A stretch of 64,000 nt of DNA from Diphasiastrum complanatum (taxonomy: Eukaryota; Streptophyta; Lycopodiopsida; Lycopodiales; Lycopodiaceae): positions 34,528,585-34,592,584 of the forward strand of contig CM055102.1 of NCBI GenBank assembly GCA_029204225.1, written 5' to 3'. Below are positions 21,711-32,895 of the stretch, piece by piece (within the stretch, counting starts at the first letter, position 1; the number at the start of each line of letters is the position of its first letter). A program made the position numbers and the translations under genes. A model generated the notes under the pieces. That model saw only the letters and a program-made list of their open reading frames with translations, made no database searches and was not told where the DNA came from.

Positions 21711-24700
21711 TTAAGGCTCTGGCTCTAGATTCTCGACTTCTTCCTTGATTGACTGGAACAACACAGATGAAAGATAGCGCTCACCGAAGCTGGCTAAGAT
21801 AACCTGCAAAAAGAACATTTTCAATCACAATTGCTCCCAAAGCAGGAAAAGGGCATATACTCCATCTGGTAAATAGGAAATTCGTGTCTTGCTCAAGCAA
21901 AGCACTACAAGTTGCAGAAGACTCTATGCAATATGGCATTTTTCTTCTACACCAACAGCTTAGAAGGTAAAAGTACCCATGACCATTTTGAGAAACTACA
22001 GTAGAATACAATCAACAGAGCTCAGAAGTAGCACGCTTTGCATACTTACAACAATAAGCTTGTCCTTATTTTCTGGCCTTTTGGCAATCTGAATAGCTGC
22101 TGTAACTGTAGCCCCAGACGATATTCCAACCTATGAAAGAAAAGAAATGAGTTCTAAGTCCCTCTTTCAAAATTAAATTTGACATCATTCCCACTACCAA
22201 CAACTCAACTCGAAATGATAGTAATACGTGCTCGGAGTATCATTGACTCGTAATTTTCCATTCACACTTTAAAAATAACCAGATGCCACAATAAGCTACC
22301 CTACAGAGTCACTCCCACATTAATAAGTGTTATGGTCCCTGACAGTTTGTGGGCTACAGAATTCCAGGTAAATGAAATATATTAAAAGATATGTTACTAC
22401 CTTCAATAAAAGATAGTAATGAATTGCAGAATGATTATTTTTATTGCATAAGCACATCTTTTAATGTAACGCAACGCCGAAAGCTTGCTCAAGGGATTCT
22501 CTTCTGAGCAGGTCCAAGAATTGCATGCAGGGCAGTCTATGTGCACATTGACCTCACTCTCGTGTGTGAGAAAAAGTCAATAGATCGGAATTCTAAGAAA
22601 AACAGAGTTCAGATAAAGTTCAATGCATTGTCAAATATGATTCACAGCACTTAGTTCTGTACTGATGAAGAATTCCATGTATTGAGAGCACTCGGTTCCA
22701 GACAACTGTGTCAGCATAAGATATCAACTTACATTGGTAGGCTCCTTGTACTAGGTGAAGATGCCTTGTTGGCTCCTAGGAAGAAGGATAAGATACATAC
22801 ATGTGAAAATTGATGAAACAAAACAAAAAAGAAAAGAGCTTTAGATACTTTTTGCCACCATGGGTGAATCTAAAATTGAAAAAAATTATAACTTTGGTAA
22901 CGAATAGACATCATGTTTGCCAGCATACGATAGATTGTAACACAAGGCTGCTTCAACTAATGTCATCAAGCAATAGGACATGATGACCATTTTTGCACAT
23001 AAAATGGTCTTATCGATTTCATGCAAGGATACTGTATTGTGAAGTAATTTGTATTGGAATTCAATGGCTTAGGGTTACGTGGGTATTGCAATCAAGTGTG
23101 GAATGTCTCGAGTCTGATCGAATGACATTGTCCTGTTGTTGGCCATTTCAATCTTTCCTATCCCATTATAAGATAATTTACAAAAAGGGGTTGGCTTAGT
23201 TGGTTAGCTTGGCGTCCAAAGTTTCTTTGGTCCCAAGTTCGAGCCTCCCTTGGAAACCAAGAAGCATTATTAGATAATTTTCGGAAGAGGGGAGATTGTC
23301 CCCGATTTGGCCCCACTGTTTTCTTATGGTGAATGCTTATCTATGATGTTTCTCGTTAGAAACAAGTTACAACGTGAAAGGTACAACCTGAAAGAGGACA
23401 TTTGATCGATTGAGAAAAGAATATTAAGTTGGATTCATGATCAACTAGATTCTAGGGATCTGTATAAGTAGATTCCAGTCCACAATAAGCTCAAAACGTA
23501 CATCATTTTCTAGGTTCATATTCACATTTTCATCTCAAACAAAATTTTGATTGTGCGGTTTTGGTGTTAACAATCTGCTTCTGGTGACCTGCAAATGGGC
23601 AAATATATAACAAAATGAGAATAACGAGATAATGATAGGAATGTTATCTTACAAGTAGGCCCTCCTTTAAGGCAAGCTGCTTTGCCATCTTAACAGCATC
23701 ATCGCTTGATACCTGCACATTCATAAACTTAACTCAATAATTTGAAGATTGAAGCTGATGCAGGCGAAGTTAACAAAATTATCTTTCACCAAAAAGAATG
23801 TACTATTACTGCCATCTGAACTGAAACTTTACTGCAAATACCAATAGTGGCATGCTATATCCTCACTCAATGTCCTGTGACACAAGGAATGACTCACAAG
23901 ACTTAAAAAGTGACGGGAACATTATTATCAAACCACATAATGTAAAATAAAATTCTGAAAGTTATCATTTCATTGTCTAGCAGGATCAAAAATCCATTTT
24001 CAACCGAAAGAGAGTATGCATCTATTAAGTCACAGTGAAAAACAAGAAGACCTTTGAGAATGTGTAATAAAAAACGAAGAAATCTTCTGAAACCTTATAG
24101 CTTAATAGCCTGGATTGCCATTCCAGAAAAAAAAATATTTGAACCTGTATGACTTCATCCAAAAGATCTACATCCAAAACGCTTGGTACAAATCCAACAC
24201 CCATTCCTTGAATTTTATGTAGGCCTGAGAAACGAGAAATTGGACTATTATTACACATCTAATATACTCAACAAAAAAACACCTCCTCTAAAATGTTCAG
24301 TAATTGATGCACTTAAACATAGGCTATAGAAATTGAACAGATGAAAGGCACCTGGCTTGCCTCCAGACAAAACATTGCTTTCTGTTGGCTCAACACCATA
24401 TACCTGCAAATATAGAAGCACTCTATCTAACAGTGATTATTTGATGGAAGCACAAGCATGTATTATCTGATAGAAAAACAAGTGCAATGTCATTTGAATT
24501 TCACATGTACCTTAATATTAGGATTTTGTTTCTTAAGATAACGGCCTACTCCAGTAACAGTCCCACCAGTTCCGATACCAGAAACAAAAATATCCACTTT
24601 ACCACGAGTATCTTCCCAAATCTCTGGTCCAGTTGTCTCAAAATGGGTCTGATAATGCAAGCAAGTCAATAGAATCAAAAGGTCAAGCAAGAACATGGCT

Positions 24701-27056
24701 TATGAATAAGAAAGATCACAAGGTAATAACACACACGAATACTAGATACTGCCCGAACATCACAGGCAAATCATTACTGGGAGGTAAGAACACATCCAAG
24801 GATGAAGATATTAAGTGGCATCCCAAACCAGTCTGTTGCAGCAAAAAAACCCACTCTGTAAAAGATAGAAGATAGGCAATGGATTCAAGAACAACACTTC
24901 CTGCCCATCTCTCACATTCCCAAATTTGTAATGCTCTCTATACACAACCGAAAATACAAAAACGTGAATTTTTTTTTTTCTTTTTCTTGAAGAAAAAGGA
25001 GGTGCCTCCCACACAGCGGAATTTGGGCGCCTCCTTTTTTTTTTCAAAATTTTTTACATGCACCTTTCAGGATGTAAAAAATTTTTAAGATAAAAACAAG
25101 ATTTTAAAAAGGGTTTTCATGTCGAGGAAGGTCCAGCTCCAAAGTCGCTTATTGGCACGGGAGGGGGGGTAATGCCCGCGTGCCTGCGCGACACGTGGAG
25201 TGGGCTGCCTGACCCATTTTTTCTCCATCCGGCGGGCTCAGAGTGCTCGTTGAAAACAAATTTCGACGAGCACACTGCATGTGGTGCCGGGCAGCCGCAG
25301 GTTGCGCCGGGCAAGCATGGGCAGCGGGTGCGGTGGCACCAGGTTCCAGCACACACAAGTACACACATAAATAACTTTGGGAATCATTGGGTATATATGG
25401 CCTTTGAAAAATCCCATAAAAAAACTTATGGGTTAAATTCTGGTTGCCTGGACATGTGGCGCCTGGGCAACCAAAATTTAAAAAAAAAAAATTGGGCAGG
25501 AGCGGATTACGCCTGGGACACGTGGGGATCAATGCAGGGTGCCGGGCGTAATCCCCTCAGTCCCAGTAAGAGACGAGGGTCCACCTGGGCGGATCAAGGG
25601 CCTTCGTGCTCGGGCTAAGGTCATTGGCTGAAGGCCCTTCCCCGGTGGAACGGCCTCGAGGGCAACCTTTTGGCCCCAAAAAAAAACACAAATATGGTCT
25701 GGATAAATTCTCAAGAGCAGCTTACTTTTGGGTTGGTAGGATTGTTAAATTGGTGAAGCATGTAAGCGTTTTCAGTCCTTTTGACGATCTCCTCTGCCTT
25801 TTCAACGGCCCCTTTCATTCCCTTGGCAGACTGTGTGAGTACAAGATCAGCTCCAAACGCTTTCAGCACAGTACGTCGTTCTATACTCATCCATGCAGGC
25901 ATTGTGAGAATAAGCTTGTATCCTTTTGCTGCAGCAATGAATGCAAGGCCAATTCCAGTATTGCCACTTGTTGGCTCGACAAGGACAGTCTGTAGGATAG
26001 CAAAGCCCACGCTTGGAATCATACAGTCCAGATTTTCATTCCAAATGAATGAATTAGTCTGGATTTTAGTGCCAATGAATTGCCATGTATCCTTAACAGC
26101 ACACGCAAAACATCTACACTTTCGAACAGGAACTAACCACATAAGAGGGTGAGCTGAACCTAATCCATCAGTAATGTAATGCCTAGCTATTTGCGATTTC
26201 AAAACTCCTACTCACAGAATTCCTCCATTGAAAGAAATTGCAAAAGAATTTGACCCATCAGGGAAAAGAAGAAACGCTGCCCTCTACCTTTCCTGGGGTA
26301 ATAACACCCTTCTCCTCTGCGTCAGCAATCATGGTATATCCAATTCTGTGAAATATACAAATGCATAAGAAGATATATGCAACAAATAAACTAAATTAAA
26401 TAATTTAAATTCACACTTATTGGTCCTTACAATAAAATCGTGGAGTAATATCCTCGTAATTGTAACACGAAACGTATGTATACCTGTCTTTAATACTGCA
26501 GCAAGGCTCCATAGTCTCTAGTTTGCCTGCAATATTTGCGACACAACCCTCCACAACACGGTTGAGATACACCATTGGAGTCTTTCCAATAAGCTATTTC
26601 ACCAAATGTAATTTGCACGCATTGTCAGAAACAATCACAGATACCTCGAATCATTCAGGAAATTGGACAACAATCCTTTTCCACCTGAAAAACTAACGTT
26701 CAGGCAATAAAATCTCTAACACATGCCTGACAATACATGAAACTTGCAACAAGGCATACTATCAGCTCGATAATACATGCCTGAGTGACATCGTCTGCGA
26801 TACTCATCCCCTCCAGTCGTGTTGCAGCTTCAGCAGGCTCTGTGGCAACCGCCCGATTAACAACACACAACGGCCGCACAATACGATTTACCAAGCTTAT
26901 CCTCACCACTTTCCCAGCCACTAGCAACGGCTTGCGCCTCGGAGCGACAGCAGGAGGGCCAACAGCAGATTTGAGTACTGCATCAGCAGCTACTATCTTG
27001 GAACCGGATCCAACACTGGTAACCAGTCCAAGGCCTGCCTGAACAGATGCGGCCAT
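21711..27056 (-). CDS. Cysteine synthase (O-acetylserine thiol-lyase), organellar
   Basis: Makes cysteine from O-acetylserine and sulfide with PLP. Ten exons on the minus strand: 26781-27056, 26484-26593, 26288-26345, 25726-25989, 24511-24648, 24352-24403, 24145-24224, 23653-23712, 22050-22130, 21711-21803. They join in frame for 403 residues, typical of plastid or mitochondrial isoforms. Residues 1 to about 75 are rich in A, V, R and S without acidic residues: a transit peptide. Catalytic Schiff-base lysine is K127 in [13 protein letters not shown] (156-160) and GIGTGGT (260-266) bind substrate and phosphate; GISSGA (348-353) is conserved. Start MAASVQAG (27056) is preferred over Mets at 27065 and 27080 by context. 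Intron 1 is GC-AG; all others GT-AG. No broken residues seen, so likely functional. Plastid versus mitochondrial targeting is not decidable by eye. Confidence 0.95.
23187..23340 (+). mobile_element. tRNA-derived SINE in cysteine synthase intron 8
   Basis: An RNA polymerase III internal promoter is visible: A box TGGCTTAGTTGG (23192-23203) and B box AGTTCGAGCC (23236-23245), at tRNA-like spacing. The sequence does not close into a cloverleaf with a 3' acceptor stem, so it is a SINE head, not a tRNA gene. A related copy of the B-box region is on the minus strand at 28303-28365. The 3' boundary is approximate. Confidence 0.6.
24960..25690. mobile_element. GC-rich insertion in cysteine synthase intron 4
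   Basis: Intron 4 (24649-25725) is unusually long for this gene because of a block of contrasting composition. At its left is a hairpin with arms AAAAAGGAGGTGCC and GGCGCCTCCTTTTT (about 24995-25040). Further on come GCCGGGCA words and AAGGGCCTT/AAGGCCCTT words like those at 7325-7440. No transposase domain is readable. Best guess is a non-autonomous element or stacked insertions; ORFs on both strands are by-products of high GC. Confidence 0.45.
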
Positions 27057-27210
27057 CTCACTCATCCACTGCAAATGCAAATGCTTGTGTCAGACGAGAC
27101 GATGGCTGATGATGAACCGATTGAGCACCTTCCTCCCTTCCTCCTCCTCCTCCTGTTCTTCTTCTTATATGTGGATCGTAAGCTGTTCTCCCACTAGACT
27201 TCTGATCTCT

Positions 27211-27283
27211 CTGTCTGTCTGTCTGTAGTATTATAATCCTGCTGCTGCTGCTGCTGCTGCTTCTTCTTCTTCTTCTTCTTCTT
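27211..27283. repeat. CTGT and CTG/CTT microsatellites in 5' leader
   Basis: (CTGT)4 at about 27211-27226, then (CTG)7 (27239-27260) running into (CTT)8 (27260-27283). On the sense strand of the cysteine synthase gene these read as AAG and CAG runs, about 180-230 bp upstream of the start codon and downstream of the TATA candidate, so probably in the 5' UTR. Confidence 0.9.
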
Positions 27284-27334
27284 TGTTAGTATTATTTCTG
27301 TCCCTTGAGGCCTGAGCCTTTTGTTCTCGTGTCA

Positions 27335-27406
27335 CTATATATCTTTACGTTAATTCTTCGATAGAATCTGGCTGCGTGTTCTCACGAATAGAAAATTGCC
27401 ACGTGG
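27335..27406 (-). promoter_or_regulatory. Candidate promoter of cysteine synthase: TATA and G-box
   Basis: On the gene's strand a TATA-like ATATATAG lies at 27336-27343, about 280 bp upstream of the start codon. A perfect G-box palindrome CCACGTGG is at 27399-27406, some 60 bp further upstream. G-boxes bind bZIP and bHLH factors, for example in light and stress responses. Spacing fits a core promoter, but transcription start is unknown. Confidence 0.45.
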
Positions 27407-27647
27407 AGATTCTCCGATGCTTCTAATTTCTTTTTGTGTCACACTTGGGCCGCCATTTGCACTCCCCAAAGGCCAACTTCCAAAAAAGATAAATACCTCT
27501 TTGCTGTATAAAAAATATTAAATGAAATGAATGTGCCATTAGAACCACCCCCCTCCTTGCCGCCACGTATACATGTTGGTACACAACTTTTAAGTTTTAA
27601 CCAGCTTAGGAGGGCGAATCAAAAGGCCCTCCCATAGAGCCGGAAGG

Positions 27648-27772
27648 CCTTTGTAGAGGATTTTTAACCGATCAAACTCAAATGCTGCGCAAGGTGTTAG
27701 TAGATGATTTTTAGACAATAAAAAAGCCAACCCGCAGAGCCTCAAGGTGTTTGTAGAGGATTTTTAGCTACC
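27648..27772. repeat. Three direct repeats of TTTGTAGAGGATTTTTA
   Basis: Copies at about 27651-27670, 27697-27716 and 27749-27768 share GTAGAGGATTTTTA preceded by AAGG(T/C)(G/C)TTT. The middle copy is diverged. Non-coding; presumably a decayed repeat element together with the surrounding AGGCCCTCCC-type words. Confidence 0.6.
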
Positions 27773-28084
27773 CAGACAGCCTTTCCAATAGAGTCACATG
27801 TGCCAAAAAGCACAGCGCCGACCCGTTCTCTACAATTCTACGATAATAAGAGTTAAGTGGTGGCCTCAACAATCGAGATTCGAGATGCAGAATAGGCAAG
27901 GCCTAGCATATTCGAGATGCATAGTCGGATGCAAGTTCTTGAACTCCCTCCTCTCTAGATTGGCCAAATAATCCTCCACGAAAATGCCAAGATAAGCCAT
28001 CAAAGCTATTATCATGTGTTCAAAAGCCACCTAGTAAGAAAAGAATCAAGAGTTCTCTCTTTCAACTCCAAATTGGAAAGGAAG

Positions 28085-29215
28085 AATGTTGAGTCCTCTC
28101 ATTGCCATGTCAAGTACAAATTATTATTCTCCCTACTATGTGTCTACATCCACCATGTCCCACATCAACCACCCTTCGCAAGCGCCAAAGGGCAAATTCC
28201 ATTCCAAGTGAAAGAGCACTTTTCCTTACAGTCAAAACAAATTAGACAATGTGTAGGGGATCAATGAAGGGACCTTTCTTTGAGTCACACATTGCAAGGA
28301 AATAATGCTTCTTGGTTTCCAAGGGGAGGCTTGAACCTAGGACCAAAGAAACGTTGGGTTGCAAGGGAATAATAGCGAGTCCTCTCATTGAATGGCCAAA
28401 GAAGAGCCATTGTTTTTTTACAATGTGTCTAAAGTACACACATTATTCAGCTTAATGTGTCTCACAAAAATCTTACTTTAAGATCATGTACATGCCTACT
28501 AAGGGCGTTAGAGTACAATTTTTTTTTTTAGCTTCCATCAAAGAGGGCTTTAAATTATAGATTTGATCCATGAGGGCTTTGTAATTTTAGAGCTAAAAAT
28601 TACACCTAAGCATTATTTTCATAAACAAAATTTGGTCTTGTCAGGATGTACCAGGTGATGGGAATTCCCAAACTCAATTTCAACCGTTTATTATTGCAAG
28701 ATCTGACTTGTCACAACAAAGACAAAAATTCTCATCTGAAAGGCAAACCTACAATAATACACATGAAAGAGCCATCATTCCCAGGTGATGGGAATTCCCA
28801 AACTCAATTTCAACCGTTCATTATTGTAAGATCTGACTTGTCACAACAAAGACAAAAAAATTCTCATCTAAAAGGCAAACCTACAATAATACACATGGAA
28901 GAGCCATTATTCCCCTACAATGCATCGAAGAACAGACATTGTCCAACCTAATGTGTGTCTCAAAAGTCTTCTTTTGAGGTCATGCATGGGCCCACTAAGG
29001 TTGACAGAGGATTGACTTTTTAACCTCCATCCAAACAGGCTTCTTATTTTTAGGTTCCATTCATAAGAGCTTCTTATTTTCAAGGGCGAAATTATAGCCA
29101 ATCATCATTTTCATAAACATAATATAGTCTTGTTAGTATGTGCTAGACGATGGAAATTCTCAATCTAGATTTCAACCATTTGTTCATGTAAAATTTACGA
29201 AGATCAAACTTAGAT
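28085..29215. repeat. Nested segmental duplications
   Basis: Two levels are visible. A near-perfect 130-bp tandem duplication occupies 28651-28780 and 28781-28912 (each starts CCAGGTGATGGGAATTCCCA). The wider unit containing it is itself repeated in diverged form: blocks AATGTGTCTCA, CCTACTAAGG, CATTTTCATAAACA and TCTTGT-AG appear near 28455-28650 and again near 28950-29140. No gene; small ORFs follow the repeat. Confidence 0.8.
28303..28365 (-). repeat. Second SINE-head-like copy
   Basis: Minus-strand reading TTTCTTTGGTCCTAGGTTCA then AGCCTCCCCTTGGAAACC closely matches 23222-23262, including the B box. Sequence beyond GAAGCATT does not match, so only about 60 bp of the head is shared. Confidence 0.55.
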
Positions 29216-29344
29216 TTTAGATGGCAATTTAATGAGTTTTGACAATTTGCGAGTAAATTATTTGCGAGTTTCATTCTACTCATGGTTCACCGATCATGTA
29301 GCACATGGCATGCCATGTCATATTAACTACATTCTATTTTCCCC

Positions 29345-31500
29345 TTAAGTTGTACCCATAGGGAATATCAACAATACTACCGTATAATCTGTTTTCGGCA
29401 CAATCTGAATAAATTCTTCACATCGCATGTGAAAACGGCCCAATGCCACACACGGAGAGGATCTCTGGAAGAGGTACAAGAACGGAGGAGCGGATCCACG
29501 GCCGAACTTGCATCCATCAGACTTCATCTCTCCTTCTCTAAGCGAGTCAAATTCATATGAGCTGAAAAATTCCTGGAAACAAGAAACTCCAGGGACCGAG
29601 GATTTGCTCTTAATTTATGGCATTCACAATAAATAATGTTGTCAATTCAAGCTTGCAAATATGAATTCAAAATTATAAAAATTCATGAACATTTTTCTTA
29701 TTTGAAAGCGAGAAGATTCAAATTCACAATATTCTTGAATGCAATATAAAATTGTTTCAAGGCCTCTTTAGAACTGGACTGAGGGTAGTCCTTCAGCACT
29801 TGCTCCCAAGGTGAGCAGTTAAGCTCATTTGCTTTTGCATCCTCATATGCGTCTTGTGCCTGCACCAGGAAGATAAATTTAAATATCTCTTCAAGCAATA
29901 AATCAAGTGACTTCACACGTGATAGAATAGAAATGTCATCAAAAAGGGTTTTAATTGAGACATCTGTAGTCTAATCCTTCTTGCGAAGAGCAATAGAGGG
30001 GTCATCTTTAGTTTTTGCTTGCCTTTGCCCCTTAATCTCTCAATTCTCTCATAGTGTAAAGATTTTGTATTGAAGATCCCATATTGCGCCCATTCTGAAG
30101 GCAAGCTGGAATAACTATTCATACTTTCTTAATGCGTCGGAGGCCTTCGTCTCATTAAAAATCAATCCAGTTTCTTTACAACATTGGACTCTCAACTTAG
30201 GACTTACTCGATCATGAGTTTTCAAAAAATCAAGATATTCATAATGAAGAAATTGGATCCTCTATACAAATGACATTCCTAAATGATAGTCATTGTCATT
30301 GTTGTGGTCCCATGCCAAGGGTTTGGCCGCCTCCTCTTTCAAACCAGCATATATTTTACAATCAATAGTTTTGAAATAGGACAAGTCCGGGTATTCTCTG
30401 ACCAGTTGTCGCCTAGCCTCTATTGAATGGCATCCACTGATAACGAAATATCTGTATTTTTTTATCATGCCATTTTTTAATGCGGACTTCCTATAACACT
30501 GTGTAGGATCAACCATTACAATGAACAGAAGCACATTAACCAAATCATTAATTTTCATCTTGGATTTGAGATTATGTACATGAAGATCATGTGGCTCTCT
30601 AACTTTCAGAGTTCTCGTTCCAATACTTGGATCAACAGGAGGCTTTTCAAGTTGTTTGATGTGCAGCTCCATGGTCTTCGCACTTACTAATCTTTCATTT
30701 TTAATTATTTTCTCAAATAAGATTTTGTTGTGAGTTCAACGCCCCAGATTGCCAGCCCCAAGAACTTCTGGTGCATCAGTTTTTTGGCTCGACCGAACAA
30801 CGTCCTCCATCGGACCCTTATCTTTTGGGCAAAGAGTCGTTCTATAAATACGTGGTGTCGGCTCAACACTCTCTCTTTTAGCAGCAGCCACTAAGGCAGA
30901 AGCACTCAACGTGACATGGGTGCATTTCTCCACACAACACAAGGACTCAAGGAAGCACAGCTCTCTCAATGTACCTTTATTATCCATCTTGAAAAGGATT
31001 TTTGAAGCGTCATCCTCGTTATAATAGATGTCTTGAATTTGACCTAGAGGCTTTAGTTCTCCAAAAGTTTCTGAACCCTTGGTCTTGGACATCCCCATCC
31101 AGAGTTTATCACCTTTAGCCATAACAGACCACAAATATCCCTCGTATGAATGGAAATCAATCTCTTTCTGAACAACTTTATCTACAGTTGTCCTCTTAGA
31201 CTGTGGAGGATCACGCACGACAGAGACTTTTGGAGGTGATTGACTATTGACACTTGAATGACCTGTTCTGCATTTCTAATCCGTGACTTTTGGAGTAACA
31301 AATCCTTCAGAGATTTTAAATTGAATCTTTTGTGTGGGTTTGCTGTTCCAAGAAGGATAAACATGAGTCATTTACCAAGTAGTCATTAAGTTGTCTATTT
31401 GTGTTGGTTATTTTCAAAAATCGAACAAAAAATACTAAGCATTTTTTTATTTTTCGCAAAAAATATAAAAAAAGTACATAAAAAATTGTCAAAATGTCTA
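29345..31500 (-). pseudogene. ORF with ParB/sulfiredoxin-like region (broken)
   Basis: A long minus-strand reading in several pieces: 31218-30736 (160 codons, starts MRDPPQSKRTTV), 30720-30262 (contains VDPSIGTRTLKVREP), 30260-29700 with stops, and 29527-29345 (ending VVLLIFPMGTT). The piece 30262-30672 resembles a ParB/sulfiredoxin fold: V-R-E-P-H-D-L-H-V near the start, VLLFIVMVDP, YFVISGCHSIEARRQL (ParB-like G-x-H/R-x-x-A), then LAWDHNNDNDY where ParB has an E-N-x-x-R region. ParB-like domains bind DNA or use CTP/ATP in other proteins; function here is unknown. A frameshift near 30735 and stops at about 30258, 30118, 30035 and 29960 indicate decay unless some are introns. Probably one gene of a mobile element whose partner is the plus-strand ORF at 32900-34373. 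Confidence 0.55.
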
Positions 31501-31554
31501 TTCCAAAAACACTAAAGGGCATTTAGTTCATCAGTAAAATTTAGCTTATTTATA

Positions 31555-32340
31555 CGGAAAATCGATACCCGATATCGTTTTGCGGTATCAAGTTCACTAA
31601 TAATACTAAAGATCGATATCGGTATCGATCTCCCGTATCATTTTTCAACTTGATACCGCAAAACGATACCTCGTATCGATTTCACATATCACATGACAAA
31701 AGTGAAACCACAAAGCTATCGATCCACTATATCAAATTAGTAGAGGTATGATCCATTACAACAATTGAGACGATTATTTTACATTTAACTTCATGATAAA
31801 AATATATAATACGAGAAGATGATACCGCGTACCATTTACCAAAATGATACGGCAAGTCAATACGTGGTATTGATTTCTCGTATCAGCTTCAGCCATATTA
31901 CAACTGAATGAAGAAAATCAAGTAACATCCACCCAAGTTCATAGCGATGAGCGAGTTCTATATCTATTTAAAGATTTTTTCATAAACAGAGACTTTGGAT
32001 AGAAATGAATTGTGAGGTCAGTGAGTCACTTTTAACAAATGATATGTTGCGTCGATATGCGGTATCGATCTGTCGTATCATTAGTAGTATATGATACCCG
32101 AGAACAATACTGCGTATCGATCTCTGGGATTTTAAAAAATTCATAAAATGAATTTTCTGGTATCAGCTTCAGCCGTATTACAACTGAATGAAGACAATCA
32201 ACTAACATCCACCCAAGTTCATAGCTATGAGCGAGTTATGTATCTATTTAAAGATTTTTTCATAAACAGAGACTTTGTATAGAAATGAATTGTCATGTCA
32301 GTGTATCACTTCTACAAATGATACAATCTCTGGGATTTGA
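31555..32340. repeat. GATAC/GTATC palindrome cluster and 165-bp direct repeats
   Basis: Between the two divergent ORFs. A 32-bp inverted pair (31563-31594 and 31647-31678, 29 of 32 matching, core CGTTTTGCGGTATCAAGTT) surrounds a perfect palindrome GATCGATATCGGTATCGATC (31612-31631). Further GATACnnnn and TATCGAT motifs occur to about 32130. Two direct repeats starting TATCAGCTTCAGCC at 31881 and 32161 (about 165 bp each, period 280) carry CCACCCAAGTTCATAG and AAAGATTTTTTCATAAACAG. This looks like a set of binding sites for the element's own proteins or a shared promoter region. Confidence 0.75.
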
Positions 32341-32865
32341 AGCTCAAAATCATTGTTCAAAAATTTATAAAATGAATTTATCTCAAAGAAACAAAAAATT
32401 TGCACAATTTTAAGAAATTTAAAAACTTTCAAGTCACAAAAAATTTAGACATTATTGTATATGAATCTAATGTCATATAAATTTATCATAAATGGTCAAA
32501 GCATCTTTAAGGAATCAATAAATTCTATGCACCAAAAATTCTTATTCGAGTACCTAGCCATCCTCGCAAATTCTCCCGAACGAATTTCCCTGTGAAAGAG
32601 GTCGGTGTGAAAAAATAGTTGCAAGTGTCATCAGCATCTATTGGGTGTGCACGAAAATTGGAGGCAAAAATATACTGGCATGAAAACTCCCAAATCTTGT
32701 GCTTGGAAAAAAATGAGACATGGGAAACTTTATATAGTGGTGGACTCCAAATTTTACAGGATTCGATTTATAAAAATTTCAAATCCACTCACTGAATTTA
32801 TTAGTTTTTGGGGTCCATGATTGAGGGTATATAGGGGCTTGGAATTTCCATTTTAATGGCCTTGG
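32341..32865. other. AT-rich leader region before DUF7869-like ORF
   Basis: No gene. Contains plant-like TATA candidates (for example TATATAG near 32735 and 32831) a short way upstream of the plus-strand ORF, but none can be assigned firmly. Confidence 0.3.
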
Positions 32866-32895
32866 TTTGTTTTTTTCTTTGCTCTGTGTACACAT

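Noticed and set aside
23190-23260. tRNA gene
   Set aside because: A and B boxes are present but no cloverleaf or acceptor stem; better explained as a SINE head.
25117-25618. ORFs up to 148 codons inside the cysteine synthase intron
   Set aside because: Both strands open because of high GC; no domain; lies between two confirmed exons.
25781-26152. Plus-strand ORF opposite cysteine synthase exon 4
   Set aside because: Antisense shadow of a conserved exon.
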